DNA of 64,000 bases, taken from positions 124,001 to 188,000 of the forward strand of contig JAFLCW010000003.1 in assembly GCA_017302165.1 (NCBI GenBank). The letters are read 5' to 3'. The notes beneath the pieces were generated by a model, which made no database searches, was not told where the DNA came from, and saw only the letters and a list, made by a program, of their open reading frames with translations. Made by a program: the position numbers and the translations under genes. Source of the stretch: Alphaproteobacteria bacterium (GTDB lineage: Bacteria; Pseudomonadota; Alphaproteobacteria; Micavibrionales; Micavibrionaceae). Shown piece by piece: positions 16,584-26,173 of this stretch (position 1 is its first letter; every line of letters starts with the position of its first letter).

Positions 16584-17831
16584 TTATGTTTTCAATTTAC
16601 TGATGATTTTGTCTAAAACACTGTCTGAAGATGATTTTTTATCGTGAGCCTCAGAAAAAGAGCCTGACACCACTTTTTTAGCGAGCGGTAACAGGCGTGA
16701 GACGATCTCATCCGAAGCCTTATGGTGGCCAATGGCATGACCTTCGTTCTCGCTACCGATAAATAATTTAGAATCATACGAGATAATGGCTGACGGCTTT
16801 TGATCCAGAACTGTATTGATATCAGACAGTGAAATTTCTTTGCCGATAGCCATACCTTGCATATTCAGAACAAGGTCAACGCCTTCGAGTGACCCTCCAT
16901 GCAAAGATTTTATTTCTGCCATGATAGAGCGTGTAAAGCGCAAAGAGGACAATGTCGGCGTTGTTACAATGATAATCTGGTGGGAGCGATTTAATAGCGT
17001 CCGTTTCAAAGAGGGGATAGAGGACGATAAATCTGCTACCACAACTGGGTTCAACCCCATCATCATGTCAATGAGTGTTTCATATTGCTGTGCTTGAACC
17101 GAGGCCTCTAACATGGCTTCGCCACCACACGCCAAAACTTTGAGCTTGTCTGACGCCTGAAAAATCATACGTTTTAGGGTATCATGATCTTTATTGACAG
17201 CGGCGCGAACGGCTTCGGCTAGGCTGGCTTGGGGTTCATATCCCATTGTCACACCCAGAGATGACCATCCCCCTGCGGCATCCAGAAAGAAAGTCTTTTC
17301 GCCGACGCGGTCGGCTATACCCCATGCCAGGCATTGTGCCAACGAAGAGGCACCCACGCCCCCCTTCGCACCAATAACACTAATCAGGCGACTTTCAGAT
17401 GCACCCAATTGGGATATCAGACCACTGGCTAGCGTTTCACCCAAAATATCAGTAGGCACAGAACGCACCAAATAATCGCTAATCCCCATCGCGGTTAACC
17501 GGCGATACAAATTCACATCATTGACGGGGCCAATGACAATCGCATTCGTCCCTTCGGCGCAATAGGCCGATAAGGCTTCCAGTCGGTTGGTAAAGCTTTC
17601 ATCCGTTGTATCTGTTTCAATGATAATCAGTGCCGGAGAGGATACCTGCTGATAATTTTGTATCGCGGTTTCAACATCTCCTTCTTCGATACTGATGGTC
17701 ACCCGCGCAAATCGCCAATCATCGCTTAAGGCACGCGCCGCCTCGATCGTAGATTTATCCTTAAGAAAAAAATCTACGGTGGCAGATGGCAAAAGCACTG
17801 ATGTGCCTTTGTTTTTTTGTTGATCACTCAT
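16584..17831 (-). CDS. cpaE: CpaE/TadZ pilus localisation protein
   Basis: The 415-residue protein has an N-terminal receiver-like (atypical) domain to about residue 135. A ParA/MinD-like ATPase domain follows, beginning SVIGAKGGVGASSLAQCLAW (deviant Walker A KGGVGAS), then FLDAAGGWSSLGVTMG. CpaE/TadZ proteins mark the pole where the pilus is built. The order between cpaD and tadA is standard. Confidence 0.92.
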   Translation of the reverse strand: MSDQQKNKGTSVLLPSATVDFFLKDKSTIEAARALSDDWRFARVTISIEEGDVETAIQNYQQVSSPALIIIETDTTDESFTNRLEALSAYCAEGTNAIVIGPVNDVNLYRRLTAMGISDYLVRSVPTDILGETLASGLISQLGASESRLISVIGAKGGVGASSLAQCLAWGIADRVGEKTFFLDAAGGWSSLGVTMGYEPQASLAEAVRAAVNKDHDTLKRMIFQASDKLKVLACGGEAMLEASVQAQQYETLIDMMMGLNPVVVADLSSSIPSLKRTLLNRSHQIIIVTTPTLSSLRFTRSIMAEIKSLHGGSLEGVDLVLNMQGMAIGKEISLSDINTVLDQKPSAIISYDSKLFIGSENEGHAIGHHKASDEIVSRLLPLAKKVVSGSFSEAHDKKSSSDSVLDKIISKLKT

Positions 17832-17863
17832 CCCCCGTCCCTGCCCTTATACCCATATCTTTG

Positions 17864-18523
17864 TTATTCGGTTTGAAGATCTGAACGTTCAAACCGGTCT
17901 AATGTTCTACGAATTTCTGATTCTGGCATATCTCTGTAAGCTTCGGAGACAGCTGTTGCACGTCTGCCATCGCCTGATTCCAGCGTGCCTGTACCTTTTA
18001 AGTCGGCAGGTCTATAGATTTGTCGTGCCAGCTGTGTTTCGATACCACACCCAAAACGATAACCTTCTTGAAACGATCGATTGGTTTCATATCCATCCAT
18101 GCCGGGCATGGGAGAACAATCTTTTGGCGCGCTCACCGAAACAGTTTGATAATGAATGCTCAAGGCCGGATCTACGCCCTTTGCCGGTAAGGTTGAGGTC
18201 TTGACATGCGAAACACCCTTAACCCTTAGCGTTTCCGCCATCCGGGAGAGATCATTCACCGCTTTCATGGCCGTATATGTGCGTGAGGATGGGTCAAAAC
18301 TCACCGTTAATTCAACGGGGCCCTCTCCATACCGGCGGTAATTTTCGGCGAGCAGGGATAAATGTGCTTCGGTAACATCTTTCACAGGGATTTGATCCAT
18401 CTGTGTTTGTTCCGTCAACCGGGGCTTATTTTCGTTCATCATCGAGGGTGTTGTCTGCGTACACCCTGAGACAACCAACGAAACAGCAACAACGAGAGAA
18501 AATTTTAACATGTCATGTGTCAT
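17864..18523 (-). CDS. cpaD: CpaD pilus assembly lipoprotein
   Basis: The 219-residue protein has a lipobox (LVVSGC) after a hydrophobic leader, and a CpaD-type domain with repeated beta strands (ELTVSFDPSSRTY) and two Cys (DCSPMPG, RFGCGIE) in the C-terminal half. CpaD is an outer-membrane lipoprotein associated with the Tad secretin. GAAGG sits about nine bases before the chosen ATG; a second ATG four codons later is possible. It follows cpaC by 15 bases. Confidence 0.88.
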   Translation of the reverse strand: MTHDMLKFSLVVAVSLVVSGCTQTTPSMMNENKPRLTEQTQMDQIPVKDVTEAHLSLLAENYRRYGEGPVELTVSFDPSSRTYTAMKAVNDLSRMAETLRVKGVSHVKTSTLPAKGVDPALSIHYQTVSVSAPKDCSPMPGMDGYETNRSFQEGYRFGCGIETQLARQIYRPADLKGTGTLESGDGRRATAVSEAYRDMPESEIRRTLDRFERSDLQTE

Positions 18524-18538
18524 GAGTGATGCCTTCCC

Positions 18539-19984
18539 TTAATCCATGATATATCCAAAGGTGCCTTCATCTTTCATCAGACTAACGGGTGTTTTTTGGC
18601 CATAGGTGCGGCGCATATTTTCCGTGAAAGCAGACGAGAGTTTTGACGGTTCTTTTGGCATTGGGGCTTCGGCGGGTCCTTCGATTGGATCATCCGAAAC
18701 CATTTCGGCATTATTCTGGCCGTATGGAGATACTAGATAAGGCGTGACGATAACGACAACTTCTGATTCATCGCGCTGGAACGTATCTGATTTCACCAGA
18801 TCACCAATCACCGGCACCTTATTGACGCCCGGCAGACTGGTGAGCCCTGAAATGGTGTCAGATTGAAGCAGACCCGCAATCATAAGCGTCCCGCCGCTTG
18901 GCAATTCAACCGTTGTCTGGGCGCGGCGCACATTGAAAGTTGGGATATTGACGCCATTGAGCTGAAGATTTTGGTCGAATGATGTTGTCGAAACTTCGGT
19001 TGTCATCTCAAGTGAAATCCGGTTATTGGACATCACCAGCGGGCGGAAGTTCAACGACACCCCGAATGGCCGGAAATCATAGACAAGGTTTCCGTTCTGA
19101 TCGAGCTGGGTGGGGATGGGGAATTCCCCCCCGGCCAAGAACCCGGCTTGTTCACCCGAAATCGCCGTCAAATTAGGTTCGGCCAGCGTATTCACAATAC
19201 CTTCTTCTTCCAGTGCCCGGGCAATGAAACTTAAGGGGCCAAAACTGCCGCTCGCATAGTTCAGAGCCATAATCCCGAGTTGTGCGGGTGCCGATAATCC
19301 AAGGGCCGGCGCCGTGGTTAACGTAGAGACGATATCCTGATTGCTGGGGCCTTGGTTAGCCGATAATCCTAAATCTTTCAGCGCAGAGCGTGACGCTTCG
19401 ACAATTTTTACACGAAGCATGACCTGTTGTTCGCCCCTGACAGTCAGCATGTTGGTAATCACATCATCCGTAGAAGCGGCGGCGCCTTGCGTTTCGGCGG
19501 CATATTGTGCCACAAGATTAGCAATACTGTTGGCGACCGAAGGCGTCGATACCTCTCCGGTCAACACTAATTGATCTGTCATCCCCGTCAGCGTGATTTT
19601 TTCATCGGGGTAAAGTTTTTCCAGCATGGATTCCAGTTTTTCGGTATCCATTTGAACATGAACGTTCAAGCGTTTTAAAATATTACCATCCGCATCCATT
19701 GCCATGATGTTGGTTTCACCAAGTGATGCACCCACCAGATATAAACGGTTGGATTTAACCGCCATCACATCGACCACCGAAGGATCGGCCACCAACACAT
19801 CCGACACATCCCCTGGAATATCGACCATTTCAGCTTTGCCCAGCATAATGGATAGCATAGGATCCCGCGCCAATTTGCCCAGTTCGGGCAAGCTGGCCTT
19901 ATCTGTGGCCGCCTGAGATATTCCGGCAGGTATGCCAACGAGCAGGATGGCAAGCGATAAAATTTTAAGGGTGTGTTTCAACAT
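18539..19984 (-). CDS. cpaC: CpaC/RcpA pilus secretin
   Basis: The 481-residue outer-membrane channel protein has a signal peptide (ending SQAATDK), a pilus-assembly N-terminal domain (about 45-115, SDVLVADPSVVDVMAVKSNRL in part), a BON-like domain, and the secretin core. The core carries the VPVIGDLVKS signature of type II/III secretins and LPSGGTLMIAGLLQ. Length is normal for the family. It follows cpaB by 11 bases. Confidence 0.94.
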   Translation of the reverse strand: MLKHTLKILSLAILLVGIPAGISQAATDKASLPELGKLARDPMLSIMLGKAEMVDIPGDVSDVLVADPSVVDVMAVKSNRLYLVGASLGETNIMAMDADGNILKRLNVHVQMDTEKLESMLEKLYPDEKITLTGMTDQLVLTGEVSTPSVANSIANLVAQYAAETQGAAASTDDVITNMLTVRGEQQVMLRVKIVEASRSALKDLGLSANQGPSNQDIVSTLTTAPALGLSAPAQLGIMALNYASGSFGPLSFIARALEEEGIVNTLAEPNLTAISGEQAGFLAGGEFPIPTQLDQNGNLVYDFRPFGVSLNFRPLVMSNNRISLEMTTEVSTTSFDQNLQLNGVNIPTFNVRRAQTTVELPSGGTLMIAGLLQSDTISGLTSLPGVNKVPVIGDLVKSDTFQRDESEVVVIVTPYLVSPYGQNNAEMVSDDPIEGPAEAPMPKEPSKLSSAFTENMRRTYGQKTPVSLMKDEGTFGYIMD

Positions 19985-19995
19985 CTTTTTCTTCC

Positions 19996-20865
19996 TTATT
20001 CCTGATCCGGTAAGGGCTGGCGGACATTCATGATCATGACATCCTGACCGTTAAAAATTCTAACCTTGCCGCCGCTTCCCTCTTCAGATGATTGTGCCTG
20101 TGCCAGATTTTTTAGAACCCGGCTCATTTTCACATCTGTAGTCATAGGGCCTTGTTTTTTCTGTGTGTTGTCGCCAATACCGCGCAGAGACAATGTGACA
20201 TCTCCCATGCGCGTGGCGAGCGCCAGTTTTTCAGCACCTTCCGAGTCAACCTCCAGCGTTATCGTGCGCGCAACCTTGGCTTTATCTTCTTCGCGTATGG
20301 CTTGTTGATCTGAAGCTAAAACCCGGACATTTTCTAAAATGGTTTCGCTGGCCTGTTTATTAACCATGGATTGTACCGCCGGGTTGGGACGTCCATCCAC
20401 ATTCACTTTATAGGTCACAATCACATCCACGTAATCACCGGGCCCCACAAATCCGCCAGCAATATTTTGGGCTTTGACGGAAATACCCATGGCACGCATG
20501 CCTTCTTTTAATTTTGCCGCCAGAAAATTAGCTTTTGTTTCCCCGATCAATAATCCGGGATGAACCGGCTGGCCTGATTTGATGGCTTGAATGACGCGGC
20601 CTTTAGCGGCCTCTTGGGCGGGCATATTATCCTGACGAATAATCGCGCCATCAAACAAGAAGGATTCAGGCCAAGTCTGCCATTTAATATCGCCTTCTTT
20701 GATTTCTCTGCCGATAGGCAGATCACGTCCTGCGACCAGAATTTGAACTTTAGGTGTTCCGCTCTCGTCACCTTTTTTGCCTTTTAAACTGGATTGAACC
20801 AGCACAGCCACAAGCACCGCAATCAGGAATCCCCCGACCAGAACTATGATGATATTTTTATTCAT
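19996..20865 (-). CDS. cpaB: CpaB/RcpC pilus assembly protein
   Basis: The 289-residue protein has one N-terminal membrane segment (NIIIVLVGGFLIAVLVAVLV), then an SAF domain (VLVAGRDLPIGREIKEGDIKW in part). The RcpC region follows with VGPGDYVDVIVTY and the C-terminal beta domain. It is thought to bind peptidoglycan or stabilise the secretin. It is separated from the prepilin peptidase by 159 bases that contain a small stem (TGTCC/GGACA near 20951). Confidence 0.92.
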   Translation of the reverse strand: MNKNIIIVLVGGFLIAVLVAVLVQSSLKGKKGDESGTPKVQILVAGRDLPIGREIKEGDIKWQTWPESFLFDGAIIRQDNMPAQEAAKGRVIQAIKSGQPVHPGLLIGETKANFLAAKLKEGMRAMGISVKAQNIAGGFVGPGDYVDVIVTYKVNVDGRPNPAVQSMVNKQASETILENVRVLASDQQAIREEDKAKVARTITLEVDSEGAEKLALATRMGDVTLSLRGIGDNTQKKQGPMTTDVKMSRVLKNLAQAQSSEEGSGGKVRIFNGQDVMIMNVRQPLPDQE

Positions 20866-21024
20866 GACATCACCTTTCTTTGTGGCACGCGGAATTTTTG
20901 AAAAATCATCCCACGCAAAAAGACCAGAAAACTTAGGAGAACTTTTTTAAAGTGTCCGGCAGGACATCTCAGAGAACACAGGCATTATTCCACCTATCAC
21001 CATAAGCCGTAAGTTCTTAATTTT

Positions 21025-21588
21025 TCATGAACCACTCACCAGACCCACAAGGCGATCCAGCGAGAGATACCCATTTTGAATAAAAGCCACTAAGGCGCCA
21101 AAGAATATGGCAATTCCATAGGGAACAGCACTCTGTCCGGCCTGTGTTTTAGCAATCCAACTCTGTTCGGCCGGGTCTTTAAAGGGTTTGTATTTTTTAA
21201 TCAGCAAGGCCGCGATCCCCAGGACGCCGCCCACCAGTGTGGTATAAAACAGAAAAGCTGGCATACCCACCATCCCCACCCAAAGCGCATAAGCCGAGGC
21301 AAGTTTTGAATCACCGGCTCCAAACCACCCGAGCGAAAAAAGAATAAAGGTCACCACAAACATAAGACCGCCCGATATCAGGTGCGTTTTCAAAGATCCA
21401 AAATAAAGCGCCTCGGGCGGTGCCAGAAAATGATAGGCTGGCCAGGCAAGCAGAAAGGCCGCCACAATCAAGACGGGATAAATGTTGGAGATCATCAATC
21501 CCTTGAAATCCGTCCACGCGCTCATCAGGCCGGAACCCAATGTCACCAGCACGCAAAAAGCCAGAATAAAAACGAGTAATGTGCCCAT
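21025..21588 (-). CDS. cpaA: CpaA/TadV prepilin peptidase
   Basis: The 187-residue A24-family aspartic membrane peptidase cleaves the leader of Flp prepilins. The two catalytic aspartates are D27 (SAWTDFKGLMISN) and D93 in the GxGD motif (FGAGDSKLASAY). Five to six hydrophobic segments cover most of the protein. It is directly downstream of the flp pilin and its terminator. Confidence 0.92.
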   Translation of the reverse strand: MGTLLVFILAFCVLVTLGSGLMSAWTDFKGLMISNIYPVLIVAAFLLAWPAYHFLAPPEALYFGSLKTHLISGGLMFVVTFILFSLGWFGAGDSKLASAYALWVGMVGMPAFLFYTTLVGGVLGIAALLIKKYKPFKDPAEQSWIAKTQAGQSAVPYGIAIFFGALVAFIQNGYLSLDRLVGLVSGS

Positions 21589-21645
21589 GAAGATGATGTG
21601 GAAAAGGTTACGGAAATTTACAGAATCTTTTTAAGGAGGGAAAAA

Positions 21646-21687
21646 GAAAGCCTGCCTGATTGAGAATAACAACCACGGCAGGCTTTC
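21646..21687 (-). terminator. Terminator after flp pilin
   Basis: GAAAGCCTGCC (21646-21656) pairs with GGCAGGCTTTC (21677-21687), an 11-pair stem with a 20-base loop. On the minus strand a T-rich run (CTTTTTCCC) follows. It separates the highly expressed pilin from cpaA, allowing far more pilin than machinery. Confidence 0.8.
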
Positions 21688-21711
21688 TGATCAGTCAAAA
21701 ACCCTTGTGGC

Positions 21712-21891
21712 TTATGATGTCGTACCTTCAAGGGCAGAGCCCATATCTTCAAACAAGGCGGTCAGGTCTTCCCCGAACGCAAACACAGCCGCGGCAATCG
21801 CGAGCGCAATACCGGCCGCAATCAGACCATATTCAATGGCGGTCGCACCGTCTTCTTTTTTTGCATAAGCAATAGCAAGTAGTTTCAACAT
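21712..21891 (-). CDS. flp: Flp/Fap-type major pilin
   Basis: This 59-residue prepilin is too short for usual cut-offs. It has a basic leader (MLKLLAIAYAKKEDG) and the Flp processing site G/ATAIEYGLIAAGIAL with Glu at +5 and the EY pair, then an acidic tail. CpaA would cleave after the Gly. A strong AAGGAGA ribosome site precedes the ATG. A CtrA-type box sits about 110 bases upstream, as for Caulobacter pilA. Confidence 0.93.
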   Translation of the reverse strand: MLKLLAIAYAKKEDGATAIEYGLIAAGIALAIAAAVFAFGEDLTALFEDMGSALEGTTS

Positions 21892-22000
21892 GTAGAGATC
21901 TCCTTCGTTTTTTGGTTTTAGTTAGTTTTTTTGTTTACCCACGCCCCAAAAAGATTTTGAAGCACTAACCGTTACACAAACAAGAATATAACACGAGCTT

Positions 22001-22015
22001 TTAACAAGCGGTTAA
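22001..22015 (-). promoter_or_regulatory. CtrA-type box upstream of flp
   Basis: TTAA-CAAGCGG-TTAA is a perfect TTAA-N7-TTAA match to the CtrA consensus. It lies 110 bases upstream of the flp start, within a promoter-sized gap (21892-22148). Control of pilin by CtrA is established in Caulobacter; here it is inferred. Confidence 0.65.
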
Positions 22016-22148
22016 AAAAAATGCACAAAGATTAATTTTTTACAGAAAAAGGAAAGGCCGATATATTGATTCTATTGAACTCTTGAGGATAGAAGTCCGC
22101 TCAATTCTTAATAAATACGCCTCAAACTTAGGTCAAATTCAAAATAAA

Positions 22149-22631
22149 TTAAGAGGCTGTCTTGTCTGTTTCGACACTGACAATGGGAAATCCGTCTTCA
22201 TCTAACGGCAGTGTATTGGTGACTTCTTCGCCCCACCGGGTGATCAAAGCCTGTTTTTCTTTTTCAATTTGTTTGACCCGCGCTTTTCCTTTTTCAGACA
22301 TGATACCAATAACAATACCGGTCATTGCCCAATCAATCATATAACCAATCGCGGCGGCAAAATACATGACGACAATCGTGCGAGGCTCCATCAGATAGCC
22401 CATGGCATTATCAAAGGTATGACCCCGCATCCAGAGCTCAAGAATGAACGGAACACACCCGGCCAGATTCATGGAACCAATCGTGAGTGTCCTAACCTTG
22501 CCACGTGTCTTATCAATCAACAACGCCGCGCCTGTCGGCAACATGCCGACAGCAAGAATGATCGTGGTTGGCAGGAAGACAACCCCCAAAAGTGTCCCCA
22601 CGGTAATAAAGAGATTTCGCTTCCAGCTCAT
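22149..22631 (-). CDS. Membrane protein, partner of the pseudokinase
   Basis: The 160-residue protein is not recognised. Hydrophobic segments lie at about 9-38, 49-65 and 85-115. A charged cytoplasmic tail follows (KGKARVKQIEKEKQALITRWGEE in parts). It begins two bases after the stop of the kinase-like gene upstream, so they form one transcript and probably one membrane complex. Confidence 0.65.
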   Translation of the reverse strand: MSWKRNLFITVGTLLGVVFLPTTIILAVGMLPTGAALLIDKTRGKVRTLTIGSMNLAGCVPFILELWMRGHTFDNAMGYLMEPRTIVVMYFAAAIGYMIDWAMTGIVIGIMSEKGKARVKQIEKEKQALITRWGEEVTNTLPLDEDGFPIVSVETDKTAS

Positions 22632-22633
22632 GC

Positions 22634-24733
22634 CTATCCCATAAATCCTGTCATACCTTGGCCATTAAAGGCCAGATATGTCGACACAATAATCACCAGT
22701 GCCGCAATGATAAAAGACGTTACGCCCGCCACTTGACGTCCCAGATCACGCCCATAGACATCCCCCCGTGCCAATTTGGCCTCGAGTGTGCGTTGTTCAA
22801 CGGACAAATCATAAAAATAACGCATATTTTTGAGGAACTCCCGCTTATCCATCATCATCAATTCAGGATTGTCGATTTTGGCCACCAATTTAACAATATC
22901 GCCTGTTTCCCCCAAAGCCGTGACCTGTGACTTTAATTTTTGGCGTAATTCACGGTCATGAATACGTTCATAGATGGGATCTAAATAACTGATGATCCAT
23001 TTAGCAATGCCGGGGAATGGGGGCAGTCGCCCTCTTTTTTGTATCATCGCCAATGTTTTAATTTCACCCGAAATCCGTTTATGAACCTCTGGTGCACTTA
23101 AATCACCGATAAACGTGTCAACAGATTGACGATCCTTAACAGACACAAACGCAATGATGTGGCGATCTAACATATAGGCTGGACGTGCCGGGGACGCCGA
23201 TAATGCCTCGAGCGCATACATAACTTCATCTACATTTCGCGCCTGATAAAAACCGATTTTATCGCCCAAACAGTAGGATTCCGGACATAAAAGATAAATA
23301 CATCGTTCAATGCCATAGCCGATATTTTTCTGCCGTAAAAATGTGCGGCAGGAATCAAATTTTGAAATCAGTGCGCTTGAATCAATACCCGCCCCTTCAT
23401 GCATATCCACCCATTGCAGAACGATATATTGTTCGATGAGTTCCTGATAAATCTGGATATCTTTCTTTCGGATATAGGCTTCGGTTAAGGCCTTGCCAAT
23501 GCCTTCGGGTAAAAGGCTTAAGCCTTTATACCGGATGGGGGCAGAGGTATCGAGCGCAATGGATAGGCGGGTTACCAAACGTTCCGGAAAGCCAGGGCCT
23601 CTACCGTTTTCCATGGCAATATTGACGGCCTTTTGAATACGTTCTGCCAAAATCTCATCATCTATTGCCCGGACAAGCCATTGATCCATTTCCCCGCTAT
23701 CAATCAACTGCACGGCTTCGGTTGTATTAAGGTGCAAATTTCTGGCCAATGGTTCAGGACGCATGTATTTTTCGCCCAGAAAAATCAGCGGCCTGTTTGC
23801 CTTGAGCTTACGCGCCCCTTGCTTGGGTGTATTACGCCGTCCCTCAAGCCATGCCTTGACATCATCCAATGTCCAGCGTTGCGCCGGATCATCAAAGAGA
23901 AGCCCCCTGAGCAATTCCAAGATAGCCCCCGTAAAACGGTCTTTTCCTGTGAGTGCCTGATAACTACCGATTTCCATTTTTTCGGCGATGATCTGAGCAT
24001 CTGAATATCCCCGCATCGGATCACTGGATCTTAAAATCACCGCCAACGACACACCCAGCGCATACAGGTCGTCATCAATCGTGGCCAGCCCACGCGCCAC
24101 CGGGTCTGTCATACCGCGTTCAAGGGTCTGATATAAAACAGGCGGATGATAGGATATCGGCAAGGTTAAACAATCACCCAATACGACACGATCAAAATTT
24201 TTGGTGCCTCCGTCAAACATGTTGGCTGGGTGAATACTCCCGTGGAACGTGTCTTTATTTCGAAGATCCAGCAGAACATTGATGATGGGCTTAACAACAA
24301 CATCCATCACCTTGTCTGGTTTCCAATCTAAACCGCCTTCGCGGTCGTCAGGCATAATGGATGCACCCAGTTTATGTTCATAGATAAAAACATATTTACG
24401 TTTTTTTTCAGCCGGCCACGGCATCGCTCCGTGGGCAATAAGCCGCACCAGTGAGGGATTTAAAATAGTAGAAAATTGAGTAGCCTTGGTAATGCATGGA
24501 ATAAGCGAGTCATCACAGACCATGGCAAAAATGGGCACCGATATCTTAGACGTGCCATAGGCCGCATAGGCCTTGACGGGGCCTTTATCATACTGGGGCA
24601 GACGTTCCCCGGATCGCACTGTAATATTATCATTAAAAACATAGTCCAGTGGGGGACTTAAAGACGCGCCGCCAGCGGATGACGAGGGGTCATTCGCCGT
24701 GGAGGGAGAAGCCGTTTGAGCCGGGTTATTCAT
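22634..24733 (-). CDS. Membrane-anchored pseudokinase-like protein
   Basis: The 699-residue protein has a disordered N-terminus and a protein-kinase-like domain (about 30-310). Where active kinases have HRD-xxxx-N, this has HGSIHPAN (164-171), so the catalytic Asp is Ser. The DFG motif is replaced by LGD (187-189). A usual VAIK lysine is not evident. It is therefore probably a catalytically dead scaffold or sensor. An unassigned helical region (about 320-660) follows, with a membrane helix near 674-694. It lies next to the Tad locus with its small membrane partner, suggesting but not proving a surface or pilus role. Confidence 0.7.
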   Translation of the reverse strand: MNNPAQTASPSTANDPSSSAGGASLSPPLDYVFNDNITVRSGERLPQYDKGPVKAYAAYGTSKISVPIFAMVCDDSLIPCITKATQFSTILNPSLVRLIAHGAMPWPAEKKRKYVFIYEHKLGASIMPDDREGGLDWKPDKVMDVVVKPIINVLLDLRNKDTFHGSIHPANMFDGGTKNFDRVVLGDCLTLPISYHPPVLYQTLERGMTDPVARGLATIDDDLYALGVSLAVILRSSDPMRGYSDAQIIAEKMEIGSYQALTGKDRFTGAILELLRGLLFDDPAQRWTLDDVKAWLEGRRNTPKQGARKLKANRPLIFLGEKYMRPEPLARNLHLNTTEAVQLIDSGEMDQWLVRAIDDEILAERIQKAVNIAMENGRGPGFPERLVTRLSIALDTSAPIRYKGLSLLPEGIGKALTEAYIRKKDIQIYQELIEQYIVLQWVDMHEGAGIDSSALISKFDSCRTFLRQKNIGYGIERCIYLLCPESYCLGDKIGFYQARNVDEVMYALEALSASPARPAYMLDRHIIAFVSVKDRQSVDTFIGDLSAPEVHKRISGEIKTLAMIQKRGRLPPFPGIAKWIISYLDPIYERIHDRELRQKLKSQVTALGETGDIVKLVAKIDNPELMMMDKREFLKNMRYFYDLSVEQRTLEAKLARGDVYGRDLGRQVAGVTSFIIAALVIIVSTYLAFNGQGMTGFMG

Positions 24734-24876
24734 GAATTATAAAAAATAAGACGCGTGGATATAAGAAATATAAAGGTGCCGGACAGAATGCCCCGCACCT
24801 CTGATTGTAAGGCTGAATGGATCAGAAGTAAAATCAGAAGTCTGATCTGCTCAAGCCCAGATACTGCCCCCCAGCC

Positions 24877-26169
24877 TTAACCCGCGAAGGGATCTTGCAT
24901 CAAGATGGTATCATCCCGTTCGGGGCTGGTGGACAGCAAGGTCACCGGTGCCTCGATCAATTCTTCGATATAGCGCACGTATTTTACGGCTTCGGCGGGT
25001 AAATCCGCCCAAGACCGCGCCCCTTGCGTGCTTTGGCTCCAGCCTTTGACGGTTTCATATATCGGCTTGATGTCTGCTTGATAAATTTGAGAGGCCGGAT
25101 AATAAGAGACACGCGTACCGTCCAGTTCATACCCCACACAAATCTTCAGTTCATCAAACCCATCCAGAACATCCAGCTTTGTTAAGGCAATGCCATCAAT
25201 ACCACCTGTTTTAATGGCCTGACGCACCATCACCGCATCAAACCAGCCACAGCGGCGTTTACGCCCCGTCACCGTCCCAAATTCATGGCCACGTTGCCCC
25301 AGACGCTCACCGATATCATTGGCTTGTTCGGTCGGGAAAGGTCCTGATCCCACGCGGGTTGTATAGGCTTTGGTAATCCCCAGAACAAAACCGATTGTTT
25401 TGGGTCCGACGCCTGAACCGGCCGCGGCCTGCCCCACCACCGTATTGGAACCTGTGACATACGGGTATGTCCCGTGATCCACGTCCAGCATATGGCCTTG
25501 GGCACCTTCAAAAAGAATTTTCTCATCTTTGGCTTTTGCTTCATCCAATCGGCGCCACACAACGCCCATATACGGCAGTATCTGATCCGCCACCGACATG
25601 ACGCCGTCATAAATATCATTCGGGCTCACGATGTCACTACCAAGACCTTTGAGCAAGGCATTGTGATGAAACATCATGGCTTCAATTTTTTCGCGAACCA
25701 ACGCGGGGTGCAAAAGATCACAGACCCGAAGGCCACGCCGCGCGACCTTGTCCACATAGGCGGGGGAAATACCGCGTCCGGTTGTTCCAATCGGGGTTTT
25801 ACCCCGCGCCGCCTCAAGGGCTTTGTCCATCACCGCATGAATAGGAAGAATGAGATTGGCATTTTCTGCCACCATCAAATTTTGAGGAGTCACTGATACG
25901 CCGAGTGCCTGAACCGACGCGATTTCCTTGAGCAAGGCATGTGGATCAACCACCACCCCGTTGCCGATAATCGACATTTTCCCAGGACGCACAATTCCAG
26001 ACGGCAAGAGACTTAATTTATAGGTCTTGCCATCAATCACCAGCGTGTGGCCGGCATTGTGCCCGCCTTGAAAACGTACCACGACATCCGCTCGGCTAGA
26101 AAGCCAGTCGACGATCTTACCTTTGCCTTCGTCTCCCCATTGGGAACCAATAACTGCGACATTTGCCAT
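24877..26169 (-). CDS. purA: Adenylosuccinate synthetase
   Basis: PurA joins IMP and aspartate using GTP, the first committed step to AMP. From the ATG at 26169 ([17 protein letters not shown]) the protein is 430 residues, the normal length. The GTP-binding WGDEGKGK motif, NAGHT, and catalytic Asp/His residues are all present. An upstream in-frame extension of 26 codons overlaps hisZ and is unlikely to be used. It follows hisZ by four bases, a conserved alphaproteobacterial pair. Confidence 0.96.
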   Translation of the reverse strand: MANVAVIGSQWGDEGKGKIVDWLSSRADVVVRFQGGHNAGHTLVIDGKTYKLSLLPSGIVRPGKMSIIGNGVVVDPHALLKEIASVQALGVSVTPQNLMVAENANLILPIHAVMDKALEAARGKTPIGTTGRGISPAYVDKVARRGLRVCDLLHPALVREKIEAMMFHHNALLKGLGSDIVSPNDIYDGVMSVADQILPYMGVVWRRLDEAKAKDEKILFEGAQGHMLDVDHGTYPYVTGSNTVVGQAAAGSGVGPKTIGFVLGITKAYTTRVGSGPFPTEQANDIGERLGQRGHEFGTVTGRKRRCGWFDAVMVRQAIKTGGIDGIALTKLDVLDGFDELKICVGYELDGTRVSYYPASQIYQADIKPIYETVKGWSQSTQGARSWADLPAEAVKYVRYIEELIEAPVTLLSTSPERDDTILMQDPFAG

Positions 26170-26173
26170 GATA

